A stretch of 64,000 nt of DNA from Glandiceps talaboti (lineage: Eukaryota; Hemichordata; Enteropneusta; Spengelidae). Location: contig NC_135558.1 of the NCBI RefSeq assembly GCF_964340395.1, positions 7,917,501 to 7,981,500 on the forward strand, read 5' to 3'. Of the stretch, positions 23,567 to 36,600 are shown one piece after another. The position numbers and the translations under genes are program-made. Position 1 is the first letter of the stretch, and every line of letters starts with the position of its first letter. Below the pieces are notes generated by a model, which saw nothing but the letters and a program-made list of their open reading frames with translations, ran no database searches and was not told where the DNA came from.

Positions 23567-24662
23567 TGTTATGTTAATGTTTCCTAGTAAAATATAAACA
23601 ACATGATTGACATATAATGTGCCTATTTGCAAAGCTAAGCTCTAAGTGCTGATGTATCCATAATCCTTATTATTACCCCTGGCATTGATTTATATGGAAC
23701 ACAGTGACAGTCCTTTGATCTTCCTGGGGAGTATAAAATCTCCCCTTTATATTCCTCCATGCTTCAACTAAGTAATTCTGTACTATTTTCAATATAGGAA
23801 TTTTTCCATACTTTCAAAAGCATTCATTCCAGGTTTAACTCTTATCAAAATACATAATTTCCTTTCAACTCAATAGATCAAATATGTGAAATGTCAACGA
23901 TAGAATATACCGGTAAATTGAAAAACTCTACAACAATTACATGTTTGTTTTGCAAATAATTTCTCCAGGTGGTGGTGTTGACACGCATTTGTTTATTTTG
24001 ATAGGTCAATCAAATACAGATGGTACATCCTAGTTTACAATTCACCTCTGGATACATGTATGTGTTCTAGAGGGACTCTGACAATGACATGTGTCTCAAT
24101 CCACGTGAAGTGTCGGACTCCCTGTGGTACATATAATGACCCCAGAGCTAGTGTTGGCTATGATAGCTGTCCAGCTGATTGGTGTTGCCTGTAGAATCGA
24201 CAATTTATAATTTAAGATAACTTCATTTAAAGGACACTTTCTACAACAGTTACCACTTAAGTGATGACACGCAACGTACATGTATATGACCCCCGCCCAT
24301 ACACACACACGCACAGACGTAAACACAAATACGTTCAGTGGTCATTTAGTGTCATGATACATCCGGTGAAATGAATGAGCAATGGAAACGGGCGATCTCA
24401 CCCACACAAATTTGCGTCGATGAGAAATTTTGTAATACCGTCTCCAGAAAGAAATGTTAAAGGAATATTAGGTGAACACAGACTGTGACAAGCGCACGTA
24501 CCATGTGAATCGCGTGGCTCAATAGTAGAGCTCAATAGTGTAGTACTAGAAGGGCAAGGTCCGAACTCGAGGAGGGCATGGTGGGATTGTAGCGCCAATG
24601 GAACACCTTACAAATAAAGTGCATTCAAGTAAAAGGTCAACTTGCTTGGGGTCAAACTTACC

Positions 24663-25400
24663 TCGCACTGTAAACTGAAAGCAAGACAACCACTCAAACA
24701 ACTTCAAAAGTGTGTGCTTGTGTATTTCGTAATAAATGCTGTTGGTTGGCACCAGAGGATAATCCGAATATAGCCAATTCAACCGACAAGATAGTGGAAG
24801 GGTTTTTCGTAATTTCCATTTAGCGCCATCATGGGCCTTTTTTGGCCTACTCAGCTCAGCGAGGAACAATTAGTGCATACCCTTTAGCTTGGTGTGAGAT
24901 AACTTGACGGATACTTTCTTCATCACCCCGAGATATGGTAACTGAATGATAAGGATGGGAATCAGTATTTTGTTATTCGTTCTACATTTTTTTCCGATAC
25001 AAGCTGATCATCGCATTGATGACAAACAAATTTGCGGTCATAATTGTCCTTCGATTGTACCTCAGTTTAGTGGTCTGAGATTGTACCCAGTGAGTGAGTC
25101 TCCAGTGATGTACCTTTAAAAAAGAAGCCGTAGGCTTGCTCATGTCAGTCTCTGGGCTCCTTCACTCTTTTCTTCTTCTTCTGTATGAAATAGTGATCTG
25201 AGTGAGTGATTGCAAACACTCAGGTGAACAATAAGCCTACTTAGTAACTGGGAAAAAATAAAAAATAAAAAGTTGAGGACAATATCCTTGACAACAAATT
25301 CAAAACATTTGAAGATTATAAAAAAAATCTCTCAAGGGACTGGTGCCGATTTAAAGTAGCTAGCGAAACGTGAAATGTAGCTAGGTGGTCACTACGAACG
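24663..25400 (-). promoter_or_regulatory. Probable promoter / 5' UTR region of the Polycomb-like gene
   Basis: On the minus strand a donor-like site GCGAG|gtaagtttg ends a likely 5' UTR exon at 24662, which would splice to acceptor ACTAG|GAAACATT at 23583. The frame upstream is open but has no ATG, so it is taken as untranslated. A YY1-like GCGCCATCATGG lies at about 24823-24834. The transcription start is not determined. (TCA/CAC)n repeats begin at about 25409. Confidence 0.4.
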
Positions 25401-25408
25401 AGACCCAC

Positions 25409-25471
<63 letters not shown>

Positions 25472-25511
25472 CCATCACCACCACCACACCACCACCACCA
25501 CCACCACCACC

Positions 25512-25592
<81 letters not shown>
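25409..25592. repeat. (TCA)n-(CAC)n-(TCA)n triplet array
   Basis: About 184 bp of TCA triplets with a central CAC block. It reads as poly-Ser/His or poly-Asp/Met depending on frame and is not a gene. Confidence 0.95.
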
Positions 25593-25594
<2 letters not shown>

Positions 25595-25870
25595 TATTCG
25601 ACAGCAGAAACAGAGCATTCACCCTATTACATGTAACATGACTAAGGCAGACTCAATCTAAAACTAATTTAATTGTACTCACAGAGGGATGTTTTTTCTG
25701 ATGACGTCCATTTGTGCATACTCGAGGACTTTCAGTGTTTGCATCATCTTTATTACATCCGCACAATAAACGTACCGCTACCCCCACTGGTGCATGTTAT
25801 CTACCACATGAACAGCAGCAATACTATTCTTTTTTTGTCTTAGTAAGCTGATGTAGTATATTCCTTACCT

Positions 25871-26594
25871 TAGCCTAGAATCTATGCGGATTGGATCGTT
25901 TACATTCGTAATTGGAAAGACGAACGTACATGTAAAAAAATTCAATCCACATGGATTCCAGACTATGTATTCCTCGTTATTGTTCATCAACAATATGAAC
26001 CACAGACAAGAAAGAAATTTCTTCCTTGTCTGTGTATACACAGGGGCGTGTAATATTTCATAAATTGTTGTTTTCCAGGTCTACAGACTAAATATAACAA
26101 CCTTTTGATTATATATTCCTACATGTAAGGAGAAGAGACCGTAGTACAGTATAGAGATTGATACATTTGTAGCAGCAAGATTCGTACGATATTTTCCTAA
26201 GAAAACGGCAATCTAAGCAATAAGAAAACAACAATCTATGCAATATTACACGCCCCTGTGTGTGTATAAACTTAGGATGATTTAGGATTCGTAGAGACCC
26301 ATTTTGTAAACAATTCAAATCGCCTTAGAACAATATAACGAACGACAAGTCAAAGTAAAAGATGATATACGAAAGATTAATGACTTTTCACAGATGCTAA
26401 GAGCTTTATTACCTGTAAAGTGTAATTCGATGGAGTAGGGGTACTATATACCGTTGTCTAACTATTTCATTAAACCATTTTCTATCTCCTACATTTGCTT
26501 TAGGCCTGGAATCCATGTGGATTGAGATTTTAAATTTGGTTATCGTGATTGGAAAGCAAAATTTAAAATCCCAATCTGCATGGTATCCAGGCTA
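25871..26594. repeat. Cluster of foldback elements
   Basis: Two related elements, 25871-25965 and 26501-26594 (95 and 94 bp), both have inverted ends of the type TAGCCTGGAATCCATGTGG and a centre containing ATTGGAAAG. Between them lie a 34-bp near-perfect palindrome (26001-26034) and an inverted pair (26031-26085 and 26218-26272) sharing ACAGGGGCGTGTAATATT. The features are consistent with non-autonomous DNA transposons. Confidence 0.7.
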
Positions 26595-26714
26595 CCATAT
26601 TTATTACAATCATATATTGATGAAGACCAGGATATTGGCTTAGTTATTTTTTTCAGTACAGATTGAAGTTCTTTGAAAATATCTAGTTAAATTTAAAAAA
26701 AAAGGAAAAAAAAG

Positions 26715-26741
26715 AACAACAACAACAACAACAACAACAGC

Positions 26742-26820
<79 letters not shown>

Positions 26821-26831
26821 ATGATGATAAT

Positions 26832-26862
<31 letters not shown>
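26715..26862. repeat. (CAA)n-(GAC)n-(GAT)n-(CAA)n compound triplet array
   Basis: Direct reading of the sequence. Reverse-strand poly-Val and poly-Leu frames over this array are artefacts. Confidence 0.95.
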
Positions 26863-27698
26863 GACATATCATTATCAACACTGACAAAATGACAGACATG
26901 TACGGCATAGTAATTACGAGCATTACTATACCGTCACAAGGCTTCGTAATCACCCTATCATGAAATGGTTCTCGTTGGAATCACCCTCAGGCGCTGTAAA
27001 ATTAACCCAAAACAGCTTGCATCCCCTCCCCCATCACTTTGTTCTAAAACAAGATGCTCTCCCTCCTCAATATTCACATCCCAGTTATTTCATTGTGATT
27101 CAGATTCAAAGAGTGCAGTAGACTATTTGACCATGTCTCGCATATTAAATACTGTACCAGACAGCATCATCATATAATAAGTATTTTATCTTTAGTCATA
27201 GGTCGAAATATTTTTTTTAAAAGAGGTTTACGTGCATCTTGACAATAAAAGGTAGGGGAGATCTTCAGTCGGGTATATGTCCACCTTTCATGAGGGGCGG
27301 GGGGGGGGTTATCATATATTTGTTTTATGTTATCCAGTTCCATATCAGGCTTTTAGGTAACAATTTCAAGCTCACAGCTCATTGTAGAAATGAATTTGTC
27401 ATTACAATTCAAAACACAGTGACTTCCTATTCAAAATTTTAAAAACGCCCCCCCCCCCCACATATATATATACACTTACTTCCAATTTAAAAATACTAGA
27501 AGCCAAGGCTGCAACGCTACACTTGGTGGGTTATAATTATACTGCATGGTTGATGGGAGGAGGAATAACATTTTTCGAATAAAAAAAAGAAAAAAAAGAA
27601 AAAGGCATGATCACTATTTCTAGGGCTTCCTATGACCTCAACCCCAATAAAGTAAGGGCTAACCCCTGCTGAGTGGGCCGGGTCTAGCACATTAAAAA

Positions 27699-27706
27699 TG
27701 ACGTCA
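27699..27706. promoter_or_regulatory. CRE palindrome TGACGTCA
   Basis: A perfect 8-bp CREB/ATF site, directly followed by TGCAAG. It lies about 300 bp upstream of the proposed spectrin 5' UTR exon. Function is inferred only. Confidence 0.35.
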
Positions 27707-27959
27707 TGCAAGATATTTTCCATGCCCTGCCTGTACATTCCTATGGTCATGTGACTTCTAACGCGTTGATTAATTGCTTCACGTCCACTCGGGACAGGAC
27801 TGGCTGATGTTGTAAAAGAACATGATGGCGATATGAAATGCAATAATAAATGCGAATAGACGTTTTGAAATATCAAATACTATAGTAGAAATAGTAAATT
27901 TAGTGTTGATTCCAGAGTTAATAAACAACTTTTAACGAAAAGGTTTTGACCCCGATCAG

Positions 27960-28069
27960 GTCGGCTGACAATAAACGGAACAGCCGAGGTTAGCTTCATC
28001 CGCCATTTTTATTTCGGTGGGCTGCTTCCAAAGCTGAGGCGTGTCACATAATATTTCGACAATTATTCG
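27960..28069 (+). other. SPTAN1: Possible non-coding first exon of alpha-spectrin
   Basis: The first coding exon opens with a splice acceptor (TTTTAG, 37408-37413) followed by 24 nt of 5' UTR, so at least one upstream untranslated exon must exist. A candidate ends at donor ATTCG|gtaggt (28069) after a GC-rich, promoter-like stretch with CCGCCATTTTTA. That would give a first intron of about 9.3 kb, typical for this gene type. No direct proof from sequence alone. Confidence 0.25.
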
Positions 28070-30597
28070 GTAGGTAGAAAGTTTTTTGGTTATGTGATAG
28101 ATCTACTTGTTCCATAATGACAAGTGACTGTATTCATGTAGTTTGATTGTAATTTTCACGTCAAAATCTTGCAAAAAACGTTAAACACTAAACCCCACTC
28201 GCACAGGACGCTACACACGATAGTCAAGTGTATTCTAAGGCTAATATGGGCTTGGCTCCCGTAAATTACACACTAATATGTGTAAAAGCAAGCCTAAAAA
28301 ATGACCCTTTTAATTGCTACCTTTTCGTACCCGATATTTGGGGAAATATTTATATATTCTGGTATACTTCGATGCAAAATATTTTCAAATTTGTAAATTT
28401 TTCCATGTCTGTCCCTGGGTGTTGAAATTGATATCAAGCAAGTGTCAATTTGTGTCATTTCTGTGGGTTGCCAGCCGTTTAGAATTTTAATATAATTTGC
28501 ATTCACAAAAAATGAGCTGATTACAGGAATTTTTAGATGTTATATATTGTCATGAAAATATGTATTATCGTCAACTATTGATTAGTTCAAGGTCAGACTG
28601 CATTCAGTCTTTTGAGATTTCAGTTGTGGACGTGACGAGAATAAATCATACATAATCTCAATATGAATTGATGAAACAAACCAGTACTCGACTCTGACTA
28701 GTGTGTATTTTATAAATATGACATTTATTCATGATAAAACAGTACATCAAACATATGCTGTGGAATGTCAGAAACATTTATTGACCAAAAGAATGAAGAT
28801 ACTTTGTAAGCCATCTAAAAATTGAGACATTCAATTTGTGTGGGGTTATTTTGTAATTTTCAATCATTAGTAAACTTGCATTTGCAGCATGTATGTCATA
28901 CACACACAGACTGAGACACAATTTTTTATGTAGCTATAATTAAGGGTTTGTCTTTCTTGGTTTAAAATTACATGATATAAAGTGTAAGCAGAACCAGAAT
29001 TGTGTACATTTATTGCTGTAGCATGTTACAGTTTCACTTTCTAGCAAAGTGGGTTAAAATGTAAACACTTTGATTTATAGCAAAAATGAGTCTTGATAAA
29101 CTTTCATATTAATGCAGCTTAATGGTGTATGTAATTTTACCAACTTCCCACACTAAAAAAAGACAATTACAGAAATGAAGAGTGATTTGTGACACTGCAG
29201 TATATCACTAATAATAGATCTTTGGGTGTGGTGCTGTAAAAACTCAGTCTACAGTCAGTTTGAGTACTAATGAAGAGCAACAGCGACAGCATATCAATTA
29301 CTATGGATAATATTACCAGTAAATTGCCTCATCAACTTTCTACTCATGAACTGTCTGTCTTTATGACTTTAAATACATGTATTCCTGTCAGCTATACTAG
29401 TATGTCTGGTGTTTCAAATAAACCAAGATATATCTGTATATAACTTTGATTTGTGGATAGGTTACAAATGTAATAATTCTGAACCGGGAAAAAGAACACG
29501 AACCCACCCCCATTTGTTTTCAAATTCATATTATTGGTACTGAACCTACACGTTATATTCTGAAATGTTATGTAAATGAAATGTTTGATGGTCTTGCCCT
29601 TCAGAGTAGTTATTTTTTCCTTGATTACACCAGACATGTAAACCAGTGTCCATGGTCATATCATACATATAATTTTATTTGTGGTTTGTTCTGTCCTTTC
29701 TGATCCTTGTGAACTGTACAAATGTGCTGTGAAGATCAAATTTTGAAATACTGATAACTTTTGAGAGCAAGCAATAGTTTACAGGTTAGGAATGCCAGAC
29801 AAGCTAAATGTAGCTAAATATTTTATGATTTATGTAGTCTTGACCTTTACATGTATGTGATTGATCATCATTTAGAAAATGAAATATTGATCTTTTTTCT
29901 GAAGTCTGGATGGATCTTTTATGTAGGGCATGGAACACCTGCTTAATCAGGAATTCCAGTAATGTATGTGTATTGTATTTTTGAAATTGAATTTTTTAAG
30001 ATAGATTAATGTGTTTTGAAATTCAGTGTTTATTATTTTTGTTATTCATTAATGAATTTAATTTTCATAAGGCATTGGTATTTCTAAAATGTTTGGTTTG
30101 CAAATTGCAGTAATAAAAGTCTACAAAGAAGTGTTTGTTGGGATATATTACAGAACTATGATATACATTCCACAGAATAGTACATGTATGTACATGTATC
30201 ATAGAATACTTTTAGTAAGCGGCATGGTATTATAAATAAAAAACATGGCCGATAAAGTGTCATTTGTTTATTTACTACGGCTTAGATATAATAATTCCTT
30301 TCCTTAGTGGTGAAAACTAGTGTACACAGTAGTCTACAGGTAATGAGCCCAAGTCGTAGATGTGACTAGAAGGTGAATGCCATGATGATATCCAGACTAA
30401 TGCTTGTAGACAAGCTTCAATATATACATTTGTACATGTATACTTGATGGACGAGGGAAGCAGATGTTACAACAGAGGCACAATAAAATAAATGACTTCA
30501 TGAATGTATTCATCACCAGTAGCAGGTAGCAATGCCATAGAGATGTCAATTGTTATTCAATGGTACTACTGTGACATTTTATCTTGTGTAGTTAGAA

Positions 30598-30773
30598 TCA
30601 GTATTTTTGCTAGGGTTGGGGAACCCTGCTAACAGCAACTGAGCAAGGAAGAAAGGTAAAACTGACAATGTTTCCCCACAGAGTCTGTGGTAATTTTGTT
30701 CGGGAACCCAGGTAAAATGACCTGAGAATATTGGTAGATTTTACCTACTAACCTCCCTTAGCAAAAACACAGT
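30598..30773. repeat. MITE-like element, type copy
   Basis: About 175 bp with inverted ends: CAGTATTTTTGCTAGGG on the left and TTAGCAAAAACACA on the right. Flanks GTTAGAAT and GTTGGAAT differ at one of 8 positions and could be an 8-bp target-site duplication, as for hAT-type elements. Related copies lie at 44219-44395, 62349-62510, partly at 45512-45640 and 35412-35480. Shared internal blocks are GGGAACCCTGGTAAAA-like and GTAGATTTTACCTACT-like. Confidence 0.65.
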
Positions 30774-33239
30774 TGGAATTACATTCAGTTTAGTTACCGT
30801 AGTGTGTATATTAGTTATTACTCAGTATCATGAGTATGTATGGAATGTATTTATCATGTATCTTATGTTACTTGTATGGTCATGATGTTTGATAGTTATT
30901 GAAATGAAAATGTATGAATTTGGTTACATTTACAAAAGTAAAAATGGTTTGTTTGCATAATTATAAATGCCAAGTTATTGAATGCTGTTTGAATATGATA
31001 ATTTTTGTCATTGAATAGTGCATTGTGTGGTGAAGGTCATGACCCCTTATAGGTCATGATGGGACTCAAGGTGACATTTGCAATAATTTTTGCATGCAAC
31101 TTTTACTGAAGGAACAGTAGAAGTTGAATGATTTAATTTTTCCTTTAATTGTGGTTCTTATTGTATGATACATGTACATATTTAAAGAATTACAAAATTA
31201 TAGTTTAAGAAATATTGAAGAAATGCAACAAAATGACTCAAGTTTATTAATACAGTCAGCTTTTCTACTCACAAGGTGTCAAAGTGCACATTTGCAAGTG
31301 AAAAAAAATGTATGCAGTACCACCAAGTGTATATGCCTCCTGCCTTGTATCAAATACATATGGATGCTGTTGTTGTCACATTCTGTGCAAAAAAATATGC
31401 AAAATTATTGAGACTTTGGTTTTGTCCTGAACCTTGTAAGAAAGAAGAGTGAACATGTATTGATGTAACAAGCTTTGTGTAATTTACTGTGCAAGATAAA
31501 TACCCAGCTAGCTGGTAAATATTTAGTGAAAGGAAGAAAAGTTTGCCCCAGCCTGAGTTTTTGTCTTTTGATTTTAAAGAGCCTAGAGCTAGCTAAAAAC
31601 CACTACTGGTGTGTATATATACGTTGTAGAATGGAACAAGGGACGTCAAACTCTAATGTCAAAAACATGCAAGGGCTTCAATCAAGTCTGTGGCTGTGAA
31701 ACTGAAAGAACCATTTGAATTTCAATAGGTTCCTCATCTATGTGTATACATGTAGCTATTGTATATCAGATAGCCTTGTTTCTAGGATGTAATACAAATA
31801 ATTAGAAAAAAAAGAGACAAGATATTTATAGTACCGGTAAGCCATATATGTCAGCAGTGTTTTATGAGTACCGGTACCGATAGTCTTATTGCAAATTATA
31901 TGTATTAATGTAAGGTTTAGTAGACATGTAGTCTAATGTGCATAGACATTGTACTTACTTCTCATAGTAACTATTTTGAACCACCCCAAATCTATCAGAA
32001 AAAATTCATAATTGCAATTCAAAAATGAAATAAAGTAAAGTAAATTAAGGTATTAATTTTACTGGGCACCTGATTAATTTTATTCTGCAGACAGGCTTGT
32101 ACTCGTACACTGTGACGACTGTGTAGAAATTATTCTGATAGGTCTCGTCTGTCTAGGTTAGAAATAATAGTGTGACAGATCTCACTTGCCTAGGCCTCTT
32201 TCGAAAAGAGATTGATGATGGCATCATTATGAATTCAGGAAATAGAAATGCAGCTGATTAGATATTCTGTGAGTGTTCCCTTTTGTGCAGTTTATCACCT
32301 GATGGCATTCTCTGGAGACTGGCAGGCATGATTGAGGCCCTCACCGTTGAAGCAGACAAACTGACGTTTATAAAGCTGCATAGCATAACTCAAACCTTGC
32401 GCAGGCCTCTATTCCAATTTCTTGATGGAAATTACTATATATATCTAAATACTTGTATAGCCTTTATGAACACTTAAAACAGCTAGGAAATTATTGATGA
32501 GTAGTTCATATCGTGTGTACGTAACTATCTTACTTGATCCATTATTGAATAACTGAAGGGTTCTGTATCCTGTCCTGTTTTTCCATGTCGTCGTGTCCGT
32601 ATAATTGATTTGTGACGTAAATGCAAGTCCATCGCAGTGAATAAATAACATTGGCCATTCCATTTACCTGTACATTGCTTAGTAACCACCGACTGATGTA
32701 GATCAGCAATTTTTTTTTCTCGTGTATCGATGTACAGCTGTATGGTCACTCAATCATTGATTGATTTCTCATTGCCTTCCCAGGCCTCAGTCTCTGTGTT
32801 TTTATTCTCATCACGTTTCTTTCGTCTTGTGCCGAGGATTTTTTTATTATTATCCAAACCATCACACCTATGTAGGAGAAACCACAGTTATGGCCTAGCA
32901 TCCGTTGTGATTCCGTCTATGTCTAATGTAGTAGCTGTGTTTGTATGGGTTCACTCTGTGTTGTCATGTCATGCCAAAAGGCAACATCTGTCCCTTTCTC
33001 GATCAGCATCCTGATCTGTTTCTCCTCCTCATCTTCTTGCTTCTCTTAATTTATACTCTGTTCTATGCTCTAAGCTGCCTGATAATATATGTTCATCAAC
33101 GTCAGACAGGTTAGTCTCAGATTTTTTTTTTCTTCTTATCTCGTCTTCTTTTTCCTTTTATGCCTGAAATTATAATGAAATGAGATAACGATTTTTATTA
33201 ATGACTGTCGTTACATGCAATGTCTTTACTTGATTGCTG

Positions 33240-33660
33240 AGTCTGGATACTGAGATGGCGTCAAGATTTAATTTTATTGATACATGTATTCTGTTCAAAT
33301 AGATCTTGAAATTTGTAATTTTGTTTTCTTCAAGATTCTATGATGGCGTCAAGATCTCATTTCTTATTCTATCCTAATTATTCTAATAATGAATATCAGG
33401 AAGTTTGGTATTTTGTTTTCTGTAACTTAGTTTTTTTTCTTCAAGATACTGAGATGGCATCAAGATTTTATTTTCTTAATGTTCTGTAGTAATTGTTCAA
33501 ATAGATCTTGAAATTTGTAATTTTGTTTTCTGTAGGTTTTGTTTTCTTCAAGATGCTATGATGGTGTCACGATCTAATTTCTGTTATATTCTGTCGTAAT
33601 TTTCCCAATATGAATATCAGGAAATTTGAAATTTTGTTTTCTGTGATTTGTCATCAGACG
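33240..33660. repeat. Higher-order tandem repeat, four ~105-bp subunits
   Basis: GATGGCGTCAAGAT-type cores occur at 33254, 33342, 33453 and 33560, each followed by AATTTTGTTTTCT. Subunits 1 and 3 share CAAATAGATCTTGAAATTTG. Subunits 2 and 4 share AATATCAGGAA. The structure is therefore an A-B-A-B pair with a 200-220-bp period. Confidence 0.75.
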
Positions 33661-36600
33661 TCATTTATCTTATGCCATGGTGGTCACTGCTTCATTAGAT
33701 TGTAAATTGCATTAGCAAAGGAGAACATTGATTATATTCACTAAGTGCTGTTGTAAGCGTCAAGGCACTATTTTGATGAAGATTGATAAAAATTATTTAT
33801 GAATAATATTTAATATCAGAAGTCTGATCATTCCAAGTCAGGATCAAACTTCTTTCTTGAATTTTAGAATTTAGATTTTCATATTCTTTGAAAATATTTT
33901 AAGTGAAATTAATGTGTTTGTAAATAAAGATTTTGGTAAAAAATAAAAATGTACAGGTTTTTAAAAATAGGCATACATGTAAATGGTATACATTAGTTCT
34001 GAGTTATATCATTTAGATGACTACTAACTAACATTATGCCTTGGGGTATTCTAGAACAGTCCAGGCAAAAATTGAAATTTTTTATTTGTTTCCTAAAACA
34101 TGATTTCAGATGATAAAGTACAAGTAGGTAGGCCAGCATTTCATTGTATTTTTGAAAAATTGGTGTGACGCTAAGACAGGATACTCGGTTGGTTACAATA
34201 CTTCTGTGGTAGTTTGATGAAGTGTAAACTAAGTAAATGAAGACAGTTATTATTATGTGCAGTAGACGAACACAATATGCAGACTGTACTACTGTGTCAA
34301 TTCAATCTACAATCTTAAAAGATCTGATTTCTGTGGAATGGGTGTTTAAAAATGACCAAATATACAGTAGTTTGGCAATGTAAAATTTAAAAAAAAAAAT
34401 TTTTACATCAAAATAGAAGTAAATTCTCACCACATTTTTACCCTTTTGAATGTTAAAAAAATATTTACGGTTGACTGCTTAAACTAGAGTAGGTATGGTT
34501 ATTGCAAACACACAATTATTTTTATTTGGCCTCATGATGAACTATTTATACATGTAGATTTCTTGCTGGACTTACTGTATACAGTATGTTCTTTTTATTT
34601 TTCCATGTATGAAATTTATCTAGACAGATTTTATAGGCAAATTGATGCATTTTCTATTTTATTTTGTAATAGCTCGTAACATTGTTATGTTTAGATTAAA
34701 AATCAAAATTGAATTATTTGCAGTAAATTGATCATCAAAGATTGATGAATATGCTAATTGAAATGATTATTGCATGTTTATATCATGAAAGATGTACAAG
34801 TGGTCAGTTTCTGTGATCATACAGTATTTTTAGGCTTGTCGTGAACACCTGTATGTTAGATTAGATTGTGCGGTAAGGAATATTGTAGTAAAAAGAAAGG
34901 AAATGTTGACATCTCAGTGACATACTTTATTTCTAAAAATCAGTTTAAAATTATCTTCCTTTAATATTATGAAATGTTGAAATAAAACATTATATCGCTT
35001 ACAGTGATGTTATTAGGTTGAATGTGTGAAATTATAATTTTCTTCCCTTATTTTTTTGAATGCTCGTCAAATATTGAATATGAAGATGCGATGGGTTTGG
35101 GTGTGGCATGTGTACGTGCGTATACTGCTGTTCTCTGCTCTACTGCAAGGAAAGTAGATTGAAAGCTCGATTTTTAAAAAATACGTTATAGAATATTGAT
35201 AGCAGATCGATTCTTAGCAGTTTCTTCATACTGGTATTAAATTCTAATTTATGTTCTAAATCTGGAGTTGAAAGAACAATGAGAAAGTAGGGTATGAGGT
35301 AATCCCCAGTTGTAAAATTTACTCAGGGCTGAAGAATCCTTGTATATGAGAATGTAGTAAAACATTTACATGATACTAGTTTAGCACATAATTATTAAAA
35401 TATGAATTGTAATTTAAGAGTGGGACCCTGGTAAAAATCCTGCGTACTCCCAGGTAGATTTTACCGCAGTTTTCATAATTGTATTGTATCTGCAGGGGTA
35501 TAGTAATTGTACTGTTCTTTGCAAAGTACTGCTATAATATCTACACAGGGAAGACATGTAATACCCATAACCACACTTATAAAGGAGTGCTATCCTGATT
35601 TGAACATTTTTACTACTATTTTTTTTCAATGGAGAATTATTTAATAATTATGGTATTGTAAATTCATGTGAAATGTTGTAATTATCTCTTGTGACTGAAA
35701 GATCTGTAGAATTGCATTTATGTATGTTGGTATAATAAATGAAGGTTTCGGATTGATATTTTTGCATGTAAGCATGGCATCAGGTCTAAGAAAACTGCAT
35801 GGACATCAGCCTGTGTTATAATTGGTTTAATGTATTTACCTGTAAGTAATCAATTTTAGCAATGTGAAAAAAAATTATGAATAAAAATATTTAAATCTGG
35901 ACTGCGACGCTTTCGAATGTGTCGCTACTATCAGTGACATATGAAAACACGAAATGTGAACTAAAGCATACAGTGATATTAGACTGTTGATAAAAGTAGC
36001 GTGACAGAAAATATGCAATCAAGCAGTATATGCACAATAGCTTTCCTCCATAGTCTAATTACAATGTATTGAATTTATGGTTTCGTATAACAAGGCCGTA
36101 CAATAGAAGAAGAATATTGGAGCAAGTTTTAATATGACACTGATGTCTTTTTTGAAATGTAGTTTTGTAACATCAATTTTATATTGATCAGAAACCCATG
36201 TAAAGAGGATCAATACTACGTATACTTATTACTGCAAGGCTGAAATATATTCAGCACTTGTTCATGAAAAAAACTGTTTGCGAAGGCCTATTTTTTTTTT
36301 TTTAATTCCTAGATGATACAGATGTACCTTCAAAAGGGAATCAGTGATAGCTGTACAAAAATTTATCTAACCCCCCCCCCAAAAAAAACAACAACAAAAA
36401 ACCCCCCAAAAAACCCCAACATATACAAATACAAACTGTGTACAGCTAACATGAAATAAAATGTTTGTAAAAATAAATATTTTCTGATGCGTATTATTAC
36501 AGAAAAATCAGACGACATCTACTTGTAATTCAAGTAATAATCATGTCCAGAAATAAAGGGCATATGTGAAAGAAAGTTAACAGATAAATGTCACAGGGTG

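Larger units (their letters stand above)
26865..28069. other. Intergenic segment with possible spectrin promoter
   Basis: No convincing exon. It contains a G-run (about 27295-27308), a C-run (27448-27460), a perfect CRE palindrome TGACGTCA at 27699-27706, and a relatively GC-rich stretch at 27920-28050 with the YY1-like CCGCCATTTTTA. A 119-residue minus-strand open frame (27517-27876) has no recognisable domain. Confidence 0.4.

Noticed and set aside
24546-24869. Open frame upstream of the Polycomb-like start, in frame with it through the 24662/23583 junction
   Set aside because: It has no in-frame ATG, so translation most likely starts at 23566. A short upstream ATG frame (near 24832) may exist but is not counted as a gene.
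25385-26953. Poly-His/Ser, poly-Asp and poly-Val/Leu frames
   Set aside because: Translations of triplet repeat arrays with no flanking gene structure.
27517-27876. 119-residue minus-strand open frame
   Set aside because: No domain, no splice partners, ends in a low-complexity poly-Phe/Leu stretch, and codon pattern looks non-coding.
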